Assembly (NCBI GenBank): GCA_025200525.1
Contig: CM045759.1
Coordinates: 7,750,001-7,814,000, forward strand
DNA length: 64,000 nucleotides
Origin: Camellia lanceoleosa
Lineage: Eukaryota; Streptophyta; Magnoliopsida; Ericales; Theaceae
Direction of reading: 5' to 3'
Part shown: positions 1 through 10,167 of the stretch, piece by piece
Position numbering within the stretch: position 1 is the first letter of the stretch
How the letters are laid out: each line of letters opens with the position of its first letter
Made by a program: the position numbers and the translations under genes
Notes under the pieces: generated by a model
Database searches by the model: none
Told to the model about the DNA's origin: nothing
The model's input: the letters and a program-made list of their open reading frames with translations, nothing else

Positions 1-1042
1 TTTCCCCACTCGAGTGGACATCAAAATTTTTGGATTTTCCAAAACTTGTTCTTGAGCTTCAACTCGATATTCAAATGCTCTAAACATATGATTTTGGCTC
101 AAACTCGACATATACATGTATCAACATGGTACAAACACCAAATTACAACATTATGAAGCTCAATTTCACAAATTAATCACATGCATGTCCCAATTTACAT
201 CAAACTCATCTCTAACATAACAAACTCATACATTCAAACTCATATTCTCATAAATTGTACATGCATGTGAGATATACTCAATCTTCTCAATTTAGTTGGT
301 GAAGAGATGATCAATTACATGGACTTCATTTACAATTCAACATGGATTACATACTTTATGCTCAAACGTAGAAATTCCTAGCAATTTCCTACATACATGT
401 GTTCTATGACTTCCAATTCAACAAAACCAACTCAATTCATGATCTAACCCACCATTTAATCTCCAATTCACAAAATCACAATTCAAGCTCATGAATTAAG
501 GGTTGATTACTCACCTAGGAGCTTTAATCCTCCAAACTTATGTTTAATTCTTGAGTGTAGCTTCAAGATTACCAAGTTCCTTAGCAAATCTCTACCTTGA
601 GCCTCTTTTCTCACTAAATTCGGCCCCCCTCTCTCTCTCTCTAGAGAATAATTTCAGATGTTGAGCTCCAAAAGAAACAAAAATGAGAGTGTAATGGCCT
701 TTTACAAGCTCTCTCTCAAATACAATTATTTAATATTAAATAATTGGGCACTATTTCATTGATTTAATCCATTTAATTTGGTCCGAATCAATTTTCAATT
801 AAATTTCACCGTAGGTTTTAAAAATTATGCCAATTACAATGGCGTAATCAGTTTTGGGTTCTGTGACCGATAAGGCCTTCAATTTAATTTCAAAGTAGAA
901 AGTCAAACAGATGTTCCTACGGTGAACAAATAGAAATTCAAAACCACATATATTTGTACAAATAGCACACTAAACCATATCAAACACATAATCACAACCA
1001 CAATTAAGACTAATTAACATAATACGGAACAGGGTTATCACA
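1..1042 (-). mobile_element. LTR fragment, CTCGAGCG-repeat family (copy 1)
   Basis: This is the end of an LTR lying on the minus strand. It matches by eye the reverse complement of the complete LTR at 28276-30738 and the copy from 11685. Shared landmarks are the CTCGAG-containing stretch at the window start, a long AT-rich middle, and the terminus GGGTTATCACA at 1032-1042, the reverse complement of the family start TGTGACAACCC. The other end lies outside the window, so it could be a solo LTR or part of a full element. No ORF is seen in it. Confidence 0.7.
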
Positions 1043-1422
1043 TGTGCGGATGGCACAATAGTCACTATTGTGCATCTAATGAAGCCCATTTCGAAGTTCA
1101 TTTCAATGATCCGAACCATTTACTTTTTAGGGTATATTAAATAAAACATACCTGTAAGAAATCAAATTGATTGAACATCAGTAACCCTTTCATAATTATA
1201 TTTGTATTTAGTTTTATACTTCAAATTATATTTATCATTTATTTTTTTTAGATACAAATGCAATCCGATGAAAGGGTTACCAATGTCCAATTAACTTAAT
1301 TTTTTTTTACAAGTATGTTCTACTCGATGTACTCTAAAAAAGTGAATTATTTGGCTCATCGAAATAGACCCTAAACTAAGCCACATTGGCCACGTAACAG
1401 TGACTGTTATGCCCCTCGCACG
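1043..1422. mobile_element. MITE with GGCAYAAYAGTCACT inverted ends
   Basis: Two arms about 150 bp long are inverted copies of each other. The left arm begins GTGCGGATGGCACAATAG and the right arm, reverse complemented, begins GTGCGAGGGGCATAACAG. The arms stay similar inward through AACCCTTTCAT. The left end contains a near-perfect palindrome (GCACAATAG...CTATTGTGC). There is no coding capacity. I could not define a target duplication because the left edge abuts the LTR end at 1042. The superfamily is uncertain. Confidence 0.6.
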
Positions 1423-1579
1423 GCATCCACCACATTTCCGTGACATTGGTAGTTTTTATTATAATTTATTATTGTGTTAGTTATGACTCATTGTGATGTT
1501 AGTTATTATTTACTTTAATCCTTATTAATTTGGTTATGACTCAAAAGATATTTGGTTATACCTTATACGGCATTTGGTT

Positions 1580-1623
<44 letters not shown>

Positions 1624-2165
1624 TAGCCATGATTAAAAATGATTTAGTTATAAAATTTGTAGTAATTAACACTACAAATGTCATAATTTATATATAATAC
1701 ACTCATTTTTGAGAGTATGTATTCTAAAATGATCAATTTCTTCCACGTCGAAACTATTTATTTTGTTTTAGATGTTCATCCCCGTTTTTTTCTTCCTCTA
1801 TTTTAGATCTCTCTCCATCCTTCCTCCTCCTGTTTTATTCCTTTAAATATTAATAATATTTGCAAAAATTCAATAATCAATTTTATAGGTTTTATAAAAT
1901 TGAATATATTTGTAAACTTACAAATAAATTTTATCCCAAAAACTTCACTGAGTAAGAAAATGCATTTAAAATTGTTAGAATTTCAAATCAGTATAGAAGT
2001 TAAAAAAATAATTACAAATTTATAGTAAAATTTATCAATATCAATACTTAAAATTGTAAACTTTTTCGTACATATGTAATAATCATAATTATCACTTGCT
2101 GATAATTTTTCCTTTAAAATTCCAAATAAAATTATGATATAATATCTTTAAACATTATGAGTTTT
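1423..2165. other. AT-rich intergenic DNA with (ATT)n microsatellite
   Basis: There is no gene or clear element here. A run of ATT trinucleotides lies at about 1584-1622. The remainder is unstructured AT-rich sequence. Confidence 0.6.
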
Positions 2166-2171
2166 AAAAAG

Positions 2172-2605
2172 GATGAGGATTCCCTCCACGCTATGGACTA
2201 GAAAGTACAGTTTGACTGTAGGGCCCAGTATTAGTTCTATTCGGATGATCTAATTCGAATGGTTTATTTTATCGGTCATTTTGTATATTTAATGCATACA
2301 AAAATTAGATACTTTATATATTTCATCCACATTAAAAAAAAATAAAAAAAAATAAATTGATCCGATAATCGTAACATATTTAATTTATTGTCTTTTTCAC
2401 CAAAACAATGGACGACAGTTGTGTTTTTAAAAATAAATTATTCATTTTTTTTAATGACAAACTTAATAAATTGAATAGACTATGGATCAACCTAATTTTT
2501 TATATAAATCAAAAATATAAAGTGTCTAACAAAATAAACAATTTGAATTATTGAAATAGAATCGGTGGTAAATCTCATGTTACTGGAGAGAAGCTGCCTC
2601 CTTTC
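2172..2605. mobile_element. Palindromic MITE, family B (copy 1)
   Basis: This non-coding foldback element's two halves are imperfect inverted copies. The left half contains a TCGGATGATCTAATTCGAATGG-like stretch, then TTTATTTTAT and ATTTCATCCACA. The right half carries the reverse complement (AACAAAATAAACAATTTGAAT). The same architecture recurs at 4318-4722, 14770-15175 and, more diverged, 46290-46610. A half copy is visible at about 2710-2830. Confidence 0.6.
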
Positions 2606-2709
2606 AAAAATTATTAACAATTTTCGAGCTATGGTAAGTGATGATAAAAACAGTATATGTAAAAGATGATTTTTCAGCAAATTATCTCCTCACATATATC
2701 CATACTCTT

Positions 2710-2835
2710 TACATGGAGGCAGATGTCCTCAACTCTAAAATCTGAATTGGAATGTGCGCTATGTAGACTCGTGGAGCCTTATACAAATCGTATTTCAATA
2801 ATGTAAATCGTTCATTTTATATTAATAAATATCAA
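2710..2835. mobile_element. Half copy of MITE family B
   Basis: The stretch around GTGGAGCC, then AATCGTATTTCAATAATG and TCATTTTAT, matches one arm of the family B MITE. The mirror arm is absent, so this is a truncated relic. Confidence 0.4.
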
Positions 2836-2870
2836 TATAACATTTCATTTCTCACATTCATTACAAAATT

Positions 2871-2910
2871 TTTATATGAAAACTAGGTAGGACGGCCGCA
2901 TATCGAATTA
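2871..2910 (+). repeat. 40-bp perfect direct repeat, left copy
   Basis: This 40-base sequence is identical to 3278-3317. It contains GGACGGCCGCATATCGAATTA. The two copies bracket the 367-bp segment that holds the zinc-ribbon ORF. Confidence 0.9.
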
Positions 2911-2985
2911 CGTACACCTTATAAACTCAAAAGAACAAATTTATACAGCATTGATTTACAAGTTGAAACAATGAAGATTATAAAC

Positions 2986-3201
2986 TCAAAAGAAGTCTGA
3001 GTAGAGGACAAGATGTTTATCACATAAACTACATAAAAACTTCCTCTTGATGAAGAAGCAAATGGGTAGAAAGCAAAATCTCCAACGGCTCTCCAGATCA
3101 ATGGCTTGCACTTTCCCTCCACAGTATGGACACAACCCAGGTGCTTGCTTTCTTCCCAACTCTCTCTCTTCTCCACACATAAACACCTTACACTTTTTCA
3201 T
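2986..3201 (-). CDS. Small plant zinc-ribbon-like protein
   Basis: This 71-codon ORF begins MKKCKVFMCGEERELGRKQ and has a CPYCGG motif near residue 25 and a CSLC motif near residue 58. The two CxxC pairs could bind one zinc ion. Between them is a hydrophobic aromatic stretch (RWRFCFLPICFF). The layout matches a family of short, functionally uncharacterised plant proteins that I recognise by pattern only. The 5' leader (3202-3277, minus strand) has an AG-rich pyrimidine-complement tract, common in plant leaders. The ORF lies inside a segment bounded by perfect 40-bp direct repeats, which suggests insertion or duplication of the segment. No poly(A) tail is seen. It could be a live gene or a relocated copy. 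Confidence 0.6.
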   Translation of the reverse strand: MKKCKVFMCGEERELGRKQAPGLCPYCGGKVQAIDLESRWRFCFLPICFFIKRKFLCSLCDKHLVLYSDFF

Positions 3202-3277
3202 TTACTCTCTCTCTCTCTCTCCCTCTCTCTCTCTAGGTCTGGGCAATTTCTTGGAATGTCTCCCTGTTCAGAGAATA

Positions 3278-3317
3278 TTTATATGAAAACTAGGTAGGAC
3301 GGCCGCATATCGAATTA
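3278..3317 (+). repeat. 40-bp perfect direct repeat, right copy
   Basis: This is identical to 2871-2910. At 40 bp it is longer than any ordinary transposon target duplication, so strand-break repair or template switching is more likely than transposition. Confidence 0.9.
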
Positions 3318-3808
3318 TAAAAAAATAATAAAATAAAAAATAGAATGGTCAAATAAGTACAGAGCTTGTAAGTTTAACTTCTTTTTTTTTTTTTATCTCA
3401 TAAATAAATTTTTTTTAAAAAGACTAACTAAAGAGTAACCAAGTTGCAAACGGGTCCAATATTAGGTTAACATGAGATAAGGTTTGTCCACTTTCATTTA
3501 TTCTCCTTTATTATTAGAATGTGACATCCCTTTCACTTAATATCTGCACGTGGATCCTTCTATTTGAATCCGTAGGACCCACAATGATTTGACTTCAGTG
3601 AATAGTTTTAGTTTATTTTTGAATTTTGTAGATAAATCAGCTACGAAAAAAATTTAAATTAATCAAAATAATTAATCGTGGACTCATATGTATCCTTCGC
3701 CAATTTTGTTCCTTTTTTTTATAACAAATCTAATAAAATTATATTATTATAATTATTGGATAAATTTAAATAAAAAAATTGATGATATGCACACAAAAAG
3801 TTACAAAC
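3318..3808. other. AT-rich intergenic DNA
   Basis: I see no gene, RNA or recognisable transposon end in this stretch. It contains A and T homopolymer runs. Confidence 0.5.
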
Positions 3809-4317
3809 TAAATGGAAAACATCACTAAAGTGCAATTCATGATGTACTCTATTAATTCAAACAGTACGGTTGGATCCACAAATTAAACGGGAGAGAAATT
3901 GCTTAGAAAACAAAAAAAAAAAAAAATTCAACCAAAAGCAATATTTTACAAAACAAAAATAGTGGAACCCAAATATTCCGTTAAGAATTTTATCAAATAC
4001 TCATATGGGTCTCACGTGGTGTGAGTCTTACTCCCATGTGAAATATTTAATATAAATGTCAGTAAGACATCTAGGATCTCTAACATTTCTTTTCCTTTTC
4101 TTTTTTTTATGAGTAATATTAAGGATCCTAAATATTTCACCAATATCTTTACGAAATATCTCACATGAGTGTGAGACCTAGATGGTGTGAGTCCGACGCC
4201 CATGTGTGAGTCACACGCTCATGTGAGACATTTGGTACAAATATTGGTAAAACATTTGAAATTTCTGTCATTTCTCATTTTTTATAGTGTTTTGGTAGCT
4301 CTAGCATTGCTTTTTAA

Positions 4318-4722
4318 AAAGGAGGATGATTTGAACTGGAGGGGATTGTTTGGGTCTATGGAGCCTATTACGAATCTCGTTTCGATAATCTGAATTATTC
4401 ATTTTATAAGACACTTTTTATATTTCATCCACACAAAAATTAGATCAGTCTAATAATTGTAACTTATTCAATTTATAGTGTTTTTAACCCAAAAAAAATG
4501 TATAGTTTATTTTTAAAAACATAAATTTTTTTGGTTGAAAACGAGATAAATTGAATAAGTTAGCATTATCGGATCAATCTAATTTTTTATATTGATGAAA
4601 TATACAAAGTATCTGACAAAATAAATTATTCAAATCATCAAAATAAGACTCGTAATGAGATGGTCCAAATATCATCCTCCTGTCCAAAATTTAAATTAGA
4701 GGGATCCTCCTCCTTTTACAAA
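4318..4722. mobile_element. Palindromic MITE, family B (copy 2)
   Basis: The left arm (GGAGGATGATTTGAACTGG, then GAGCCTATTACGAATC) and the right arm (GACTCGTAATGAGATGG, then ATCATCCTCCTGTCC) are inverted repeats around a short AT-rich centre. The copy in the paralogous block is at 14770-15175, so this insertion predates the duplication. Confidence 0.7.
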
Positions 4723-4840
4723 ATGTATTAATGGGGTATATTTTTTTAAAATTATATCCATCAATGTATTGTGTATCATATTTGTATTCCTAAACTAACT
4801 AAAATATAAAAACAAACAAATAACACAAAGAAAGTAGCTC

Positions 4841-5227
4841 CTTTGGTGGTAAAGCATGTTTTGCTGCTATCTAGTTCAGAAGTGTAGATGTGGTGAAGTT
4901 GGGTTAGTGATGCTGGTTCTTTTTGGTGTTGTATTTTTGTTTACTAGTTTTGGTTGTCTGGTGAGGTCTGCTTTTTGGTGTTTTTGGTTGGCTTCTCACC
5001 AATTCTTGATGGTGTGTTAGTATATGGTGTTTCTGGTTTTCTTCTCACTAACTCTCGATGGTGTGTTAGTATATGATTGGGTGGTTTTATTAGTACCAAC
5101 CTAGTTGAGGTTGATTTGGCTCGTTATAATACTTTTTACACTCATCCTCTTTATCCTTTATTGTTGTATTAGTTTTTCCTCTTCATCTATAAAGTTTATT
5201 TTCTTTGCTGATCAAAAAAACAAAAAA
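4841..5227 (+). mobile_element. 5'-truncated LINE 3' end
   Basis: The sequence ends in a plant L1-like 3' UTR: CTCACCAA...GATGG, then GTACCAAC, GATTTGGCTCG, a TCTATAAAGTTTATTTTC tail region and a short A-rich end. Similar 3' ends occur at 21374-21690 and 45885-46145. It is absent from the paralogous position near 15320, where about 30 other bases stand instead. It is therefore a post-duplication insertion that probably removed some target sequence. Confidence 0.65.
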
Positions 5228-5232
5228 ATATC

Positions 5233-5568
5233 TTACCCATCTAGACAATGCAAATTGTTTAATTTATAAAATTTATCAAATACATTACTAATATTAAAAA
5301 TTAAGTTAATTGAGCATAGATTGAATAATTTGAAAGAGAGTGGATCCATTTTGTTAAAACATCTTTTTGTTTTTGTTTTTATAGGCATTAGTGAGTGTGA
5401 AAAGAATTTTAATGTCAATATTAGCACTGTGAAACAGCTAATACATTGCAAGGAGGAGGATCGAAATTGAAAAAATAATTTAAGAGAAATGAGACAGAGG
5501 TCTGTATAAATAATAAAAACATCTCTTAACATCATGTGGAAACACGTCAAAACCCTGATCAGACTCAC
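5233..5568 (-). other. ORF kept open in both duplicated copies
   Basis: A 111-codon ORF is open here and at the paralogous position 15346-15681, with only a handful of amino-acid differences. I do not recognise it. It is rich in Leu, Phe, Ser and Cys, as AT-rich non-coding DNA often is. On the plus strand the same segment has a TTTTATAG/GCATTAG splice-acceptor-like site. I list it only because it survived in both copies; it is probably not a gene. Confidence 0.2.
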
Positions 5569-5628
5569 ACCAACTTCAGCATATCTCGGTGGTTGAGATC
5601 CAAAACTAGAGATTCTACTAAAAATTTA

Positions 5629-6131
5629 GGGGTTGTTTGATGTGTTTTAAATAAGTATATTTTTTGACTTTTTAGATTAAAAAATTGAGGGAAAAAAGAT
5701 GATTGTTTGAGTTAACTTTTTTATTTTTATGAAAAAATATATATTAAAATATTGTATAAATTAGCAAAATTACAATTTTACCCATATAAATTCACGTGTA
5801 TTTCAGTACGGATCTGTGTGTACAGGAAAAAGTTGGAAATTTTTTTTTTTTTTTTCCCATTCTTTTCCACCGTGGTTTGGTACAATATTTGAAATTTTAT
5901 TTTTTTATTTTTTATTTTGACATGTGTGGCAATGATGCACGTCTCCATCAATCATATAAAAAATTGTTTTTAAATTTTTTTTTTTGCTTTGGACCCTTGA
6001 TGTGTACTGTTTTGATATAATATTTTTATTTTTGTTTTGTATCATTAAAATATTGTGAATAGTGTTAACTTTTTTATTTTTTTAGTAATTTTTTGACTTT
6101 TTATCTTTTTCTCAAGATGCCAAACTAGGCC
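5629..6131. mobile_element. Tourist/PIF-Harbinger-like MITE with TTA duplication
   Basis: The 503-bp element starts GGGGTTGTTTGATGTG and ends CCAAACTAGGCC. It has imperfect inverted ends and is flanked by TTA at 5626-5628 and 6132-6134. The paralogous block near 15740 lacks it, giving an empty site. A TTA duplication and GGnnTTGTTTGG-type ends are typical of Tourist-like MITEs. It is non-coding. Confidence 0.75.
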
Positions 6132-6134
6132 TTA

Positions 6135-7690
6135 AAGGATAAATAATATAATAATAAAAAAAATTCAAGATTTGAGCCATTTAATAAAATAAATTTTGAA
6201 TTTTTTTTATGTCCATTTAATTTTGTACTTTTGATTTATTTTCAATTTAAACTATTTGTCTATTTTCATTAAAAAGTAAAATTGATAAAAAAAAAATTTT
6301 AAAAAAAAGATATTTTAGTCATTAAATTTATAAAAATTTATATTTTAGATATTTTATGTATACTTACATTAAGTTTAATGACTAAAATGTTTTTTTCTTC
6401 ATTGGCTTTACTTAACAAAAATAGGCAAATGTTTAAAATGAAAATAATTTAAAACATTAGATCTAAATTGACAAAAATTAAAAACTCGTGTTTATTTTAT
6501 TACAAACCTCAACACTTGAGACTTTTCTTTTCTTTTTTTTTTGTAATTGTCCCAAAGTTAAATGCTTGACATCGATCAATTGAAAAATTCATATATTTTT
6601 TAAGAAAAATGCTTGAAATACTTAATTTTTTGTTCTAAAAATTGCTCATAATGATATGTCTGACATGTGTCAAATTTTGATTTCTCATTTCTTTTAGTTT
6701 TTTTAAATATTTATATCAAAGTTTTTATTTTTCCGATTCCTCTAATGGAAAGAAGAAAAAAAAATTAAAGACAAAATAAAGCCAATATATATATATATAT
6801 TGTTCATTTTGTTTTTTTTTTCATAAATATTATACTTTTTAAGTGTTTTTATATTAGGTGTATCTAAAAATTTTTAAAAAATACTTAATATATTAAAAAA
6901 ATCAATAAGAACAAAAAAACATGAAAAATAAAAAATGAATGCTGAGTTATGAAATCAAACAAGCTGACTATTATTATTATTATTTATTTTGTCTTTAATA
7001 GACTTGTTTTCAAAAACCTTTTTGTTTAATTTTTCTAATCTATCTAGTCGAATAGAACTTGAAAATGTAAAATTTTTTGAAACGTTTTTTTCAAATAAAA
7101 ATCAATCCCTCCAATGAACTCTTTAAAAGATGCATGTTGACTATTATAACTAGTTTCATTGTATTTTATTTCCTCCGACAGGCTAATTACTACATTGGCT
7201 TTTTAAGAAATTTTTTCCAAATTGGCTATATTTAGAGAGCTCGTTATGAGAATGTAATTATTTTTGAAAAGTACACATAATTTGTTATTTTCCCTCTTTT
7301 TATTATTGATGTCAAAATTGATGCAAGTGAAATGGACTGAACCATTGAAATTGTTTATTTTATTTTTGACATGTTGGGTTAAAATGAAAAATGCATTTCC
7401 AAAATAACATTAAAAAAAAAAAAGAAGCTTAATTGAAATGTGGAGTTAGATTTGCCTTGATATTAGACACAACAAACCAGATGGACCTAGCTAGGATGTG
7501 ATTTTGATCTTGATATTGGACTATGCAAAACACACACCATTTACCAAAGGAACAGTTACTCGTTGGGATTTAAATTTAAACTACACATTCAATCCGTAAA
7601 TAAATTCAATGAATCTTGAAAATTATTAATCATAAAAAATAATCAAAACATAATACACAAATTAACAAGCTTCAGCAACGTGCCTACGTT
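6135..7690. other. AT-rich non-coding part of the duplication
   Basis: There is no gene. The stretch holds long A and T runs, a short (AT)n near 6787 and an (ATT)n run near 6970. It is mirrored in copy 2 at about 15760-17900. Confidence 0.6.
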
Positions 7691-7704
7691 TTGGGGAGTT
7701 ACAT

Positions 7705-7900
7705 CACTACTAAAAAATATACTTTTTGCGACTGTTATAAACCGTCGCAAATAATAAAAAATAGTCGCAAAAGACCTTTTGTGACGACTCATGTGGCGAC
7801 AAATAGCGGTGGCGAATGTGGGGGTGACAAATACTTTTTGCTACCGCCTAATCTACTTATGGCGACTAATATTTTGCCATCGCAAAAATTTTTTTAAAAT
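7705..7900 (+). mobile_element. CACTA left terminus with TTTGCGAC subterminal repeats (copy 1)
   Basis: The end begins CACTACTAAAAAATATAC and is followed by repeated TTTTTGCGAC, GTCGCAAA and GGCGAC units in both orientations, the usual subterminal structure of CACTA (En/Spm) transposons. The paralogue starts at 17928. A matching right terminus (inverted) is at 33217. No right end is seen close downstream of this copy, so it may be a truncated element. Confidence 0.6.
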
Positions 7901-8739
7901 GCCTACAATGTATTAGCCTCCATCTTGTTACCGTCGCAAAAAACTTATAAAAAAAATGCCTACAATGTTTTAAAAACCTATATTCTCATATATATATATA
8001 TATATATATATTCAAATATTATATACAATAAATATAAAGTGATACTTGCAAAAATTCTAATGCCCATGTATTATTTTCCATCACTTCCGTCAACAAAATT
8101 ATCTTTCTTCAAAAAAAAAAAAAAAGAAAAAGGAAGGTGTGCATACAAAATATAAACTTCTATACATGCAAAACAAATATCCATCAACTATCCTTAAAAG
8201 TATTTATAGAAAATACTAATAGATTCAAGTACTCAAAAAATAAATAAATAAATAAACAAATCTCAGTTTAGCTCTCAATATCACCCACTCAATCATATCA
8301 ACTCCTCATTCAACACTACCTACAAAAATATACATCAACATATTAGTTGACTAATTTAGATGCCAAAACAAAAATGGATACAAAGAACACATTAATTGAC
8401 CAACTTGGATGCCAAAACTTTTTTTTTCCATAAGAACAAAAGATTACTGGATTTAATTTTGATACTATACAAAAATTTCAAACTGCTACACAAAGAATAT
8501 AGGGATTTATCTGGAATTGCAGCACAGGTTCTTATTAGCTCACTATTGTTGAGTTTAAGCTCAAGCACAAATATTCCTTAAGAAAACAACATTCTAATTA
8601 TAATATACATTTGAGGGACACTGAATTATACGAAAAAGTAATTTTATTTTCACAATGATGGCACTTCAAAAACTCACATGATTTTGTAGACAAAAAATAT
8701 GTGAATCCATCGAACTTGCATCAAAGGAAATTACCAAGA
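7901..8739. other. AT-rich non-coding, end of duplication copy 1
   Basis: No gene is seen. An (AT)n microsatellite lies near 7988-8011. At 8565-8585 this copy shows the uninterrupted empty site of the CACTA element found at 18805-19921. Confidence 0.6.
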
Positions 8740-8848
8740 GAGAAGAAAATATTCTTTCCAGCATCCATATTTGCGTTCAACTTCTTGAGATGAGAAAGGA
8801 TTTCACGTAGACCTGTGTATGTGTTATAATATCATGTTCTGTGCAAGA

Positions 8849-9088
8849 TCAGGACTGTGGCGGAGGTTGAGGAGCAGATTGATCTAGATGTTGCATTTGA
8901 TTGGACCGGAGCGCAGGGGGTGTAGTGTTGTTGCTGGGTATTCTTTCCGCTATCTTCACTACTACTACTGCATGCTTTGATTCACATGTGGTAGGCCTTC
9001 CTTCACAAATTTTAGAACCAAAAACCACCACCACCACCATTCCCAAAACCAACACAACCATCATAAGTCTACGCAAACGATCCTCCAT
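8849..9088 (-). CDS. Possible small secreted peptide precursor
   Basis: This 79-codon ORF starts MEDRLRRLMMVVLVLGMVVV: a short basic start, then a strongly hydrophobic run of about 18 residues, compatible with a signal peptide. The remainder is polar with two cysteines (ICEGRPTTCESK) and a Pro/Gln-rich C-terminus (SAPQPPPQS). That is the general layout of plant peptide-hormone precursors, but I cannot assign it to a named family. No intron signal or neighbour supports it, and it sits between a duplication end and a LINE. The main alternative is a chance ORF. Confidence 0.35.
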   Translation of the reverse strand: MEDRLRRLMMVVLVLGMVVVVVFGSKICEGRPTTCESKHAVVVVKIAERIPSNNTTPPALRSNQMQHLDQSAPQPPPQS

Positions 9089-9211
9089 TTTTTTTTATTT
9101 TTTTATTTTTGTCAACTATAAAAGAGGTTTAGGTTAGGAAATGAAAGACACATGATTCTCAACAATCCCTAGCCACTTAAGATTTGATTAAATTCAGCTG
9201 AGCGTAGGAAG

Positions 9212-9538
9212 ATGGAGGTCAATGGAGGGTGGAAGCCGGTGCTAAGAAAACATGGGGGGCAAGGTTTTAGGAATAACGCCATGGAGAATGAGATTCACAC
9301 AATCTTTGTGGATAATCTACCAGACTTTATGGATCCAAAAGGGCTGTATAAAGTATTTACCAACTTTGGGATTGTAAATGATGTGTTTATCCCAAACAAA
9401 AAAAGGAAGATGACTAAATCAAGATTTGGTTTTGTCCGTTATGCCTGTCCAGTGGTAGCAAATATGACAGTCCAAAAATCTCATGGAATCTGGTGTGATA
9501 ACAAAGCGTTGAAAGTAAAAGAAGCAGATTTTGTATAA
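9212..9538 (+). CDS. LINE ORF1, RRM domain part
   Basis: This 108-codon ORF holds an RNA-recognition motif at about residues 28-100. The RNP2-like segment is IFVDNL and the RNP1-like segment is SRFGFVRY. In plant L1 elements this domain lets ORF1p bind the element RNA as a ribonucleoprotein. The ORF ends early; related protein sequence continues in other frames at 9687-9905 (WLYETVIVRLKP..., MEGWVHD), so ORF1 is broken. The start ATG directly follows a plausible LINE 5' region. Confidence 0.65.
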   Translation: MEVNGGWKPVLRKHGGQGFRNNAMENEIHTIFVDNLPDFMDPKGLYKVFTNFGIVNDVFIPNKKRKMTKSRFGFVRYACPVVANMTVQKSHGIWCDNKALKVKEADFV

Positions 9539-9686
9539 GATAAGGAGGAAAAATAGAGGCCACTAAATGTAACAGGTGGAAAAAGGGATATTGGCAGTAC
9601 CAGTCGAGTTCCAAATCTGGTACAAGGTGAGAAGTCCTATGCTCAAGCTTTAAGTGGCAGAGGGCTAGTGACCAATACCACTCTAA

Positions 9687-9905
9687 ATGCTTTCGAGGAA
9701 GGAAATGGGTTGGCTATATGAAACTGTGATTGTTCGACTTAAGCCAATACACTGTGCGGAAGCATTTAAGAAGGAACTAAAAATTAGAGGCCTGGGAGAC
9801 ATTCAGGTTAGAGATGGTAGTGGTAGAGATATGGTGTTAACTTTTGAATCAATGGAAAGCCTAAAAGAGAAGCTAAAATTAATGGAGGGGTGGGTACATG
9901 ATTAA
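9687..9905 (+). pseudogene. LINE ORF1, central fragment
   Basis: The 72-codon open stretch beginning near GWLYETVIVRLKP matches the region that follows the RRM in plant L1 ORF1 proteins (DUF4283-like). It is separated from the RRM part by stops. A further trace, WITCYSTC, lies just downstream near 9960 in a decayed frame. Confidence 0.5.
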
Positions 9906-10167
9906 AGTGAGTCAATTAAGGAATGGAAGCAGGGGATGACAATTGAAAAAGAAAGGCTGGCTTGGATTACATGTTATAGCACTTGCACTCCAAATAGGGC
10001 AAGTTCTTGGGATGAAGTGTAATGGAAATAAGGAGGAAGTGCTTAGCAAATTGATGGAACTAGAAGTAAAAGACAAGGAGAAACTGGCATCAAAGAGTGG
10101 AAAGGCAGATTAATCTGTCCCTCTAGTGAATTGGTGAGTGCACTTGTTTTTAATGAAGTTATTAACC

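Larger units (their letters stand above)
3809..8739 (+). repeat. Segmental duplication, copy 1
   Basis: This block is collinear with 14437-20096 at high identity by eye. Both start near the shared AACATCACTAAAGTG-like sequence and end near AACTTGCATCAAAGGAAATT. Differences are mainly whole insertions: copy 1 alone has a LINE 3' end (4841-5227) and a Tourist-like MITE (5629-6131). Copy 2 alone has a 147-bp insertion, a short MITE and a CACTA element. The block contains no convincing gene. Confidence 0.85.

Noticed and set aside
3278..3317. Cloning-vector contamination (GGCCGC near a repeat)
   Set aside because: The site is GACGGCCGCA, not a full NotI site, and the surrounding sequence is ordinary AT-rich plant DNA without vector features.
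7691..8155. Short plus-strand ORFs near the CACTA tip
   Set aside because: They are built from subterminal repeats and an (AT)n microsatellite; no transposase similarity.
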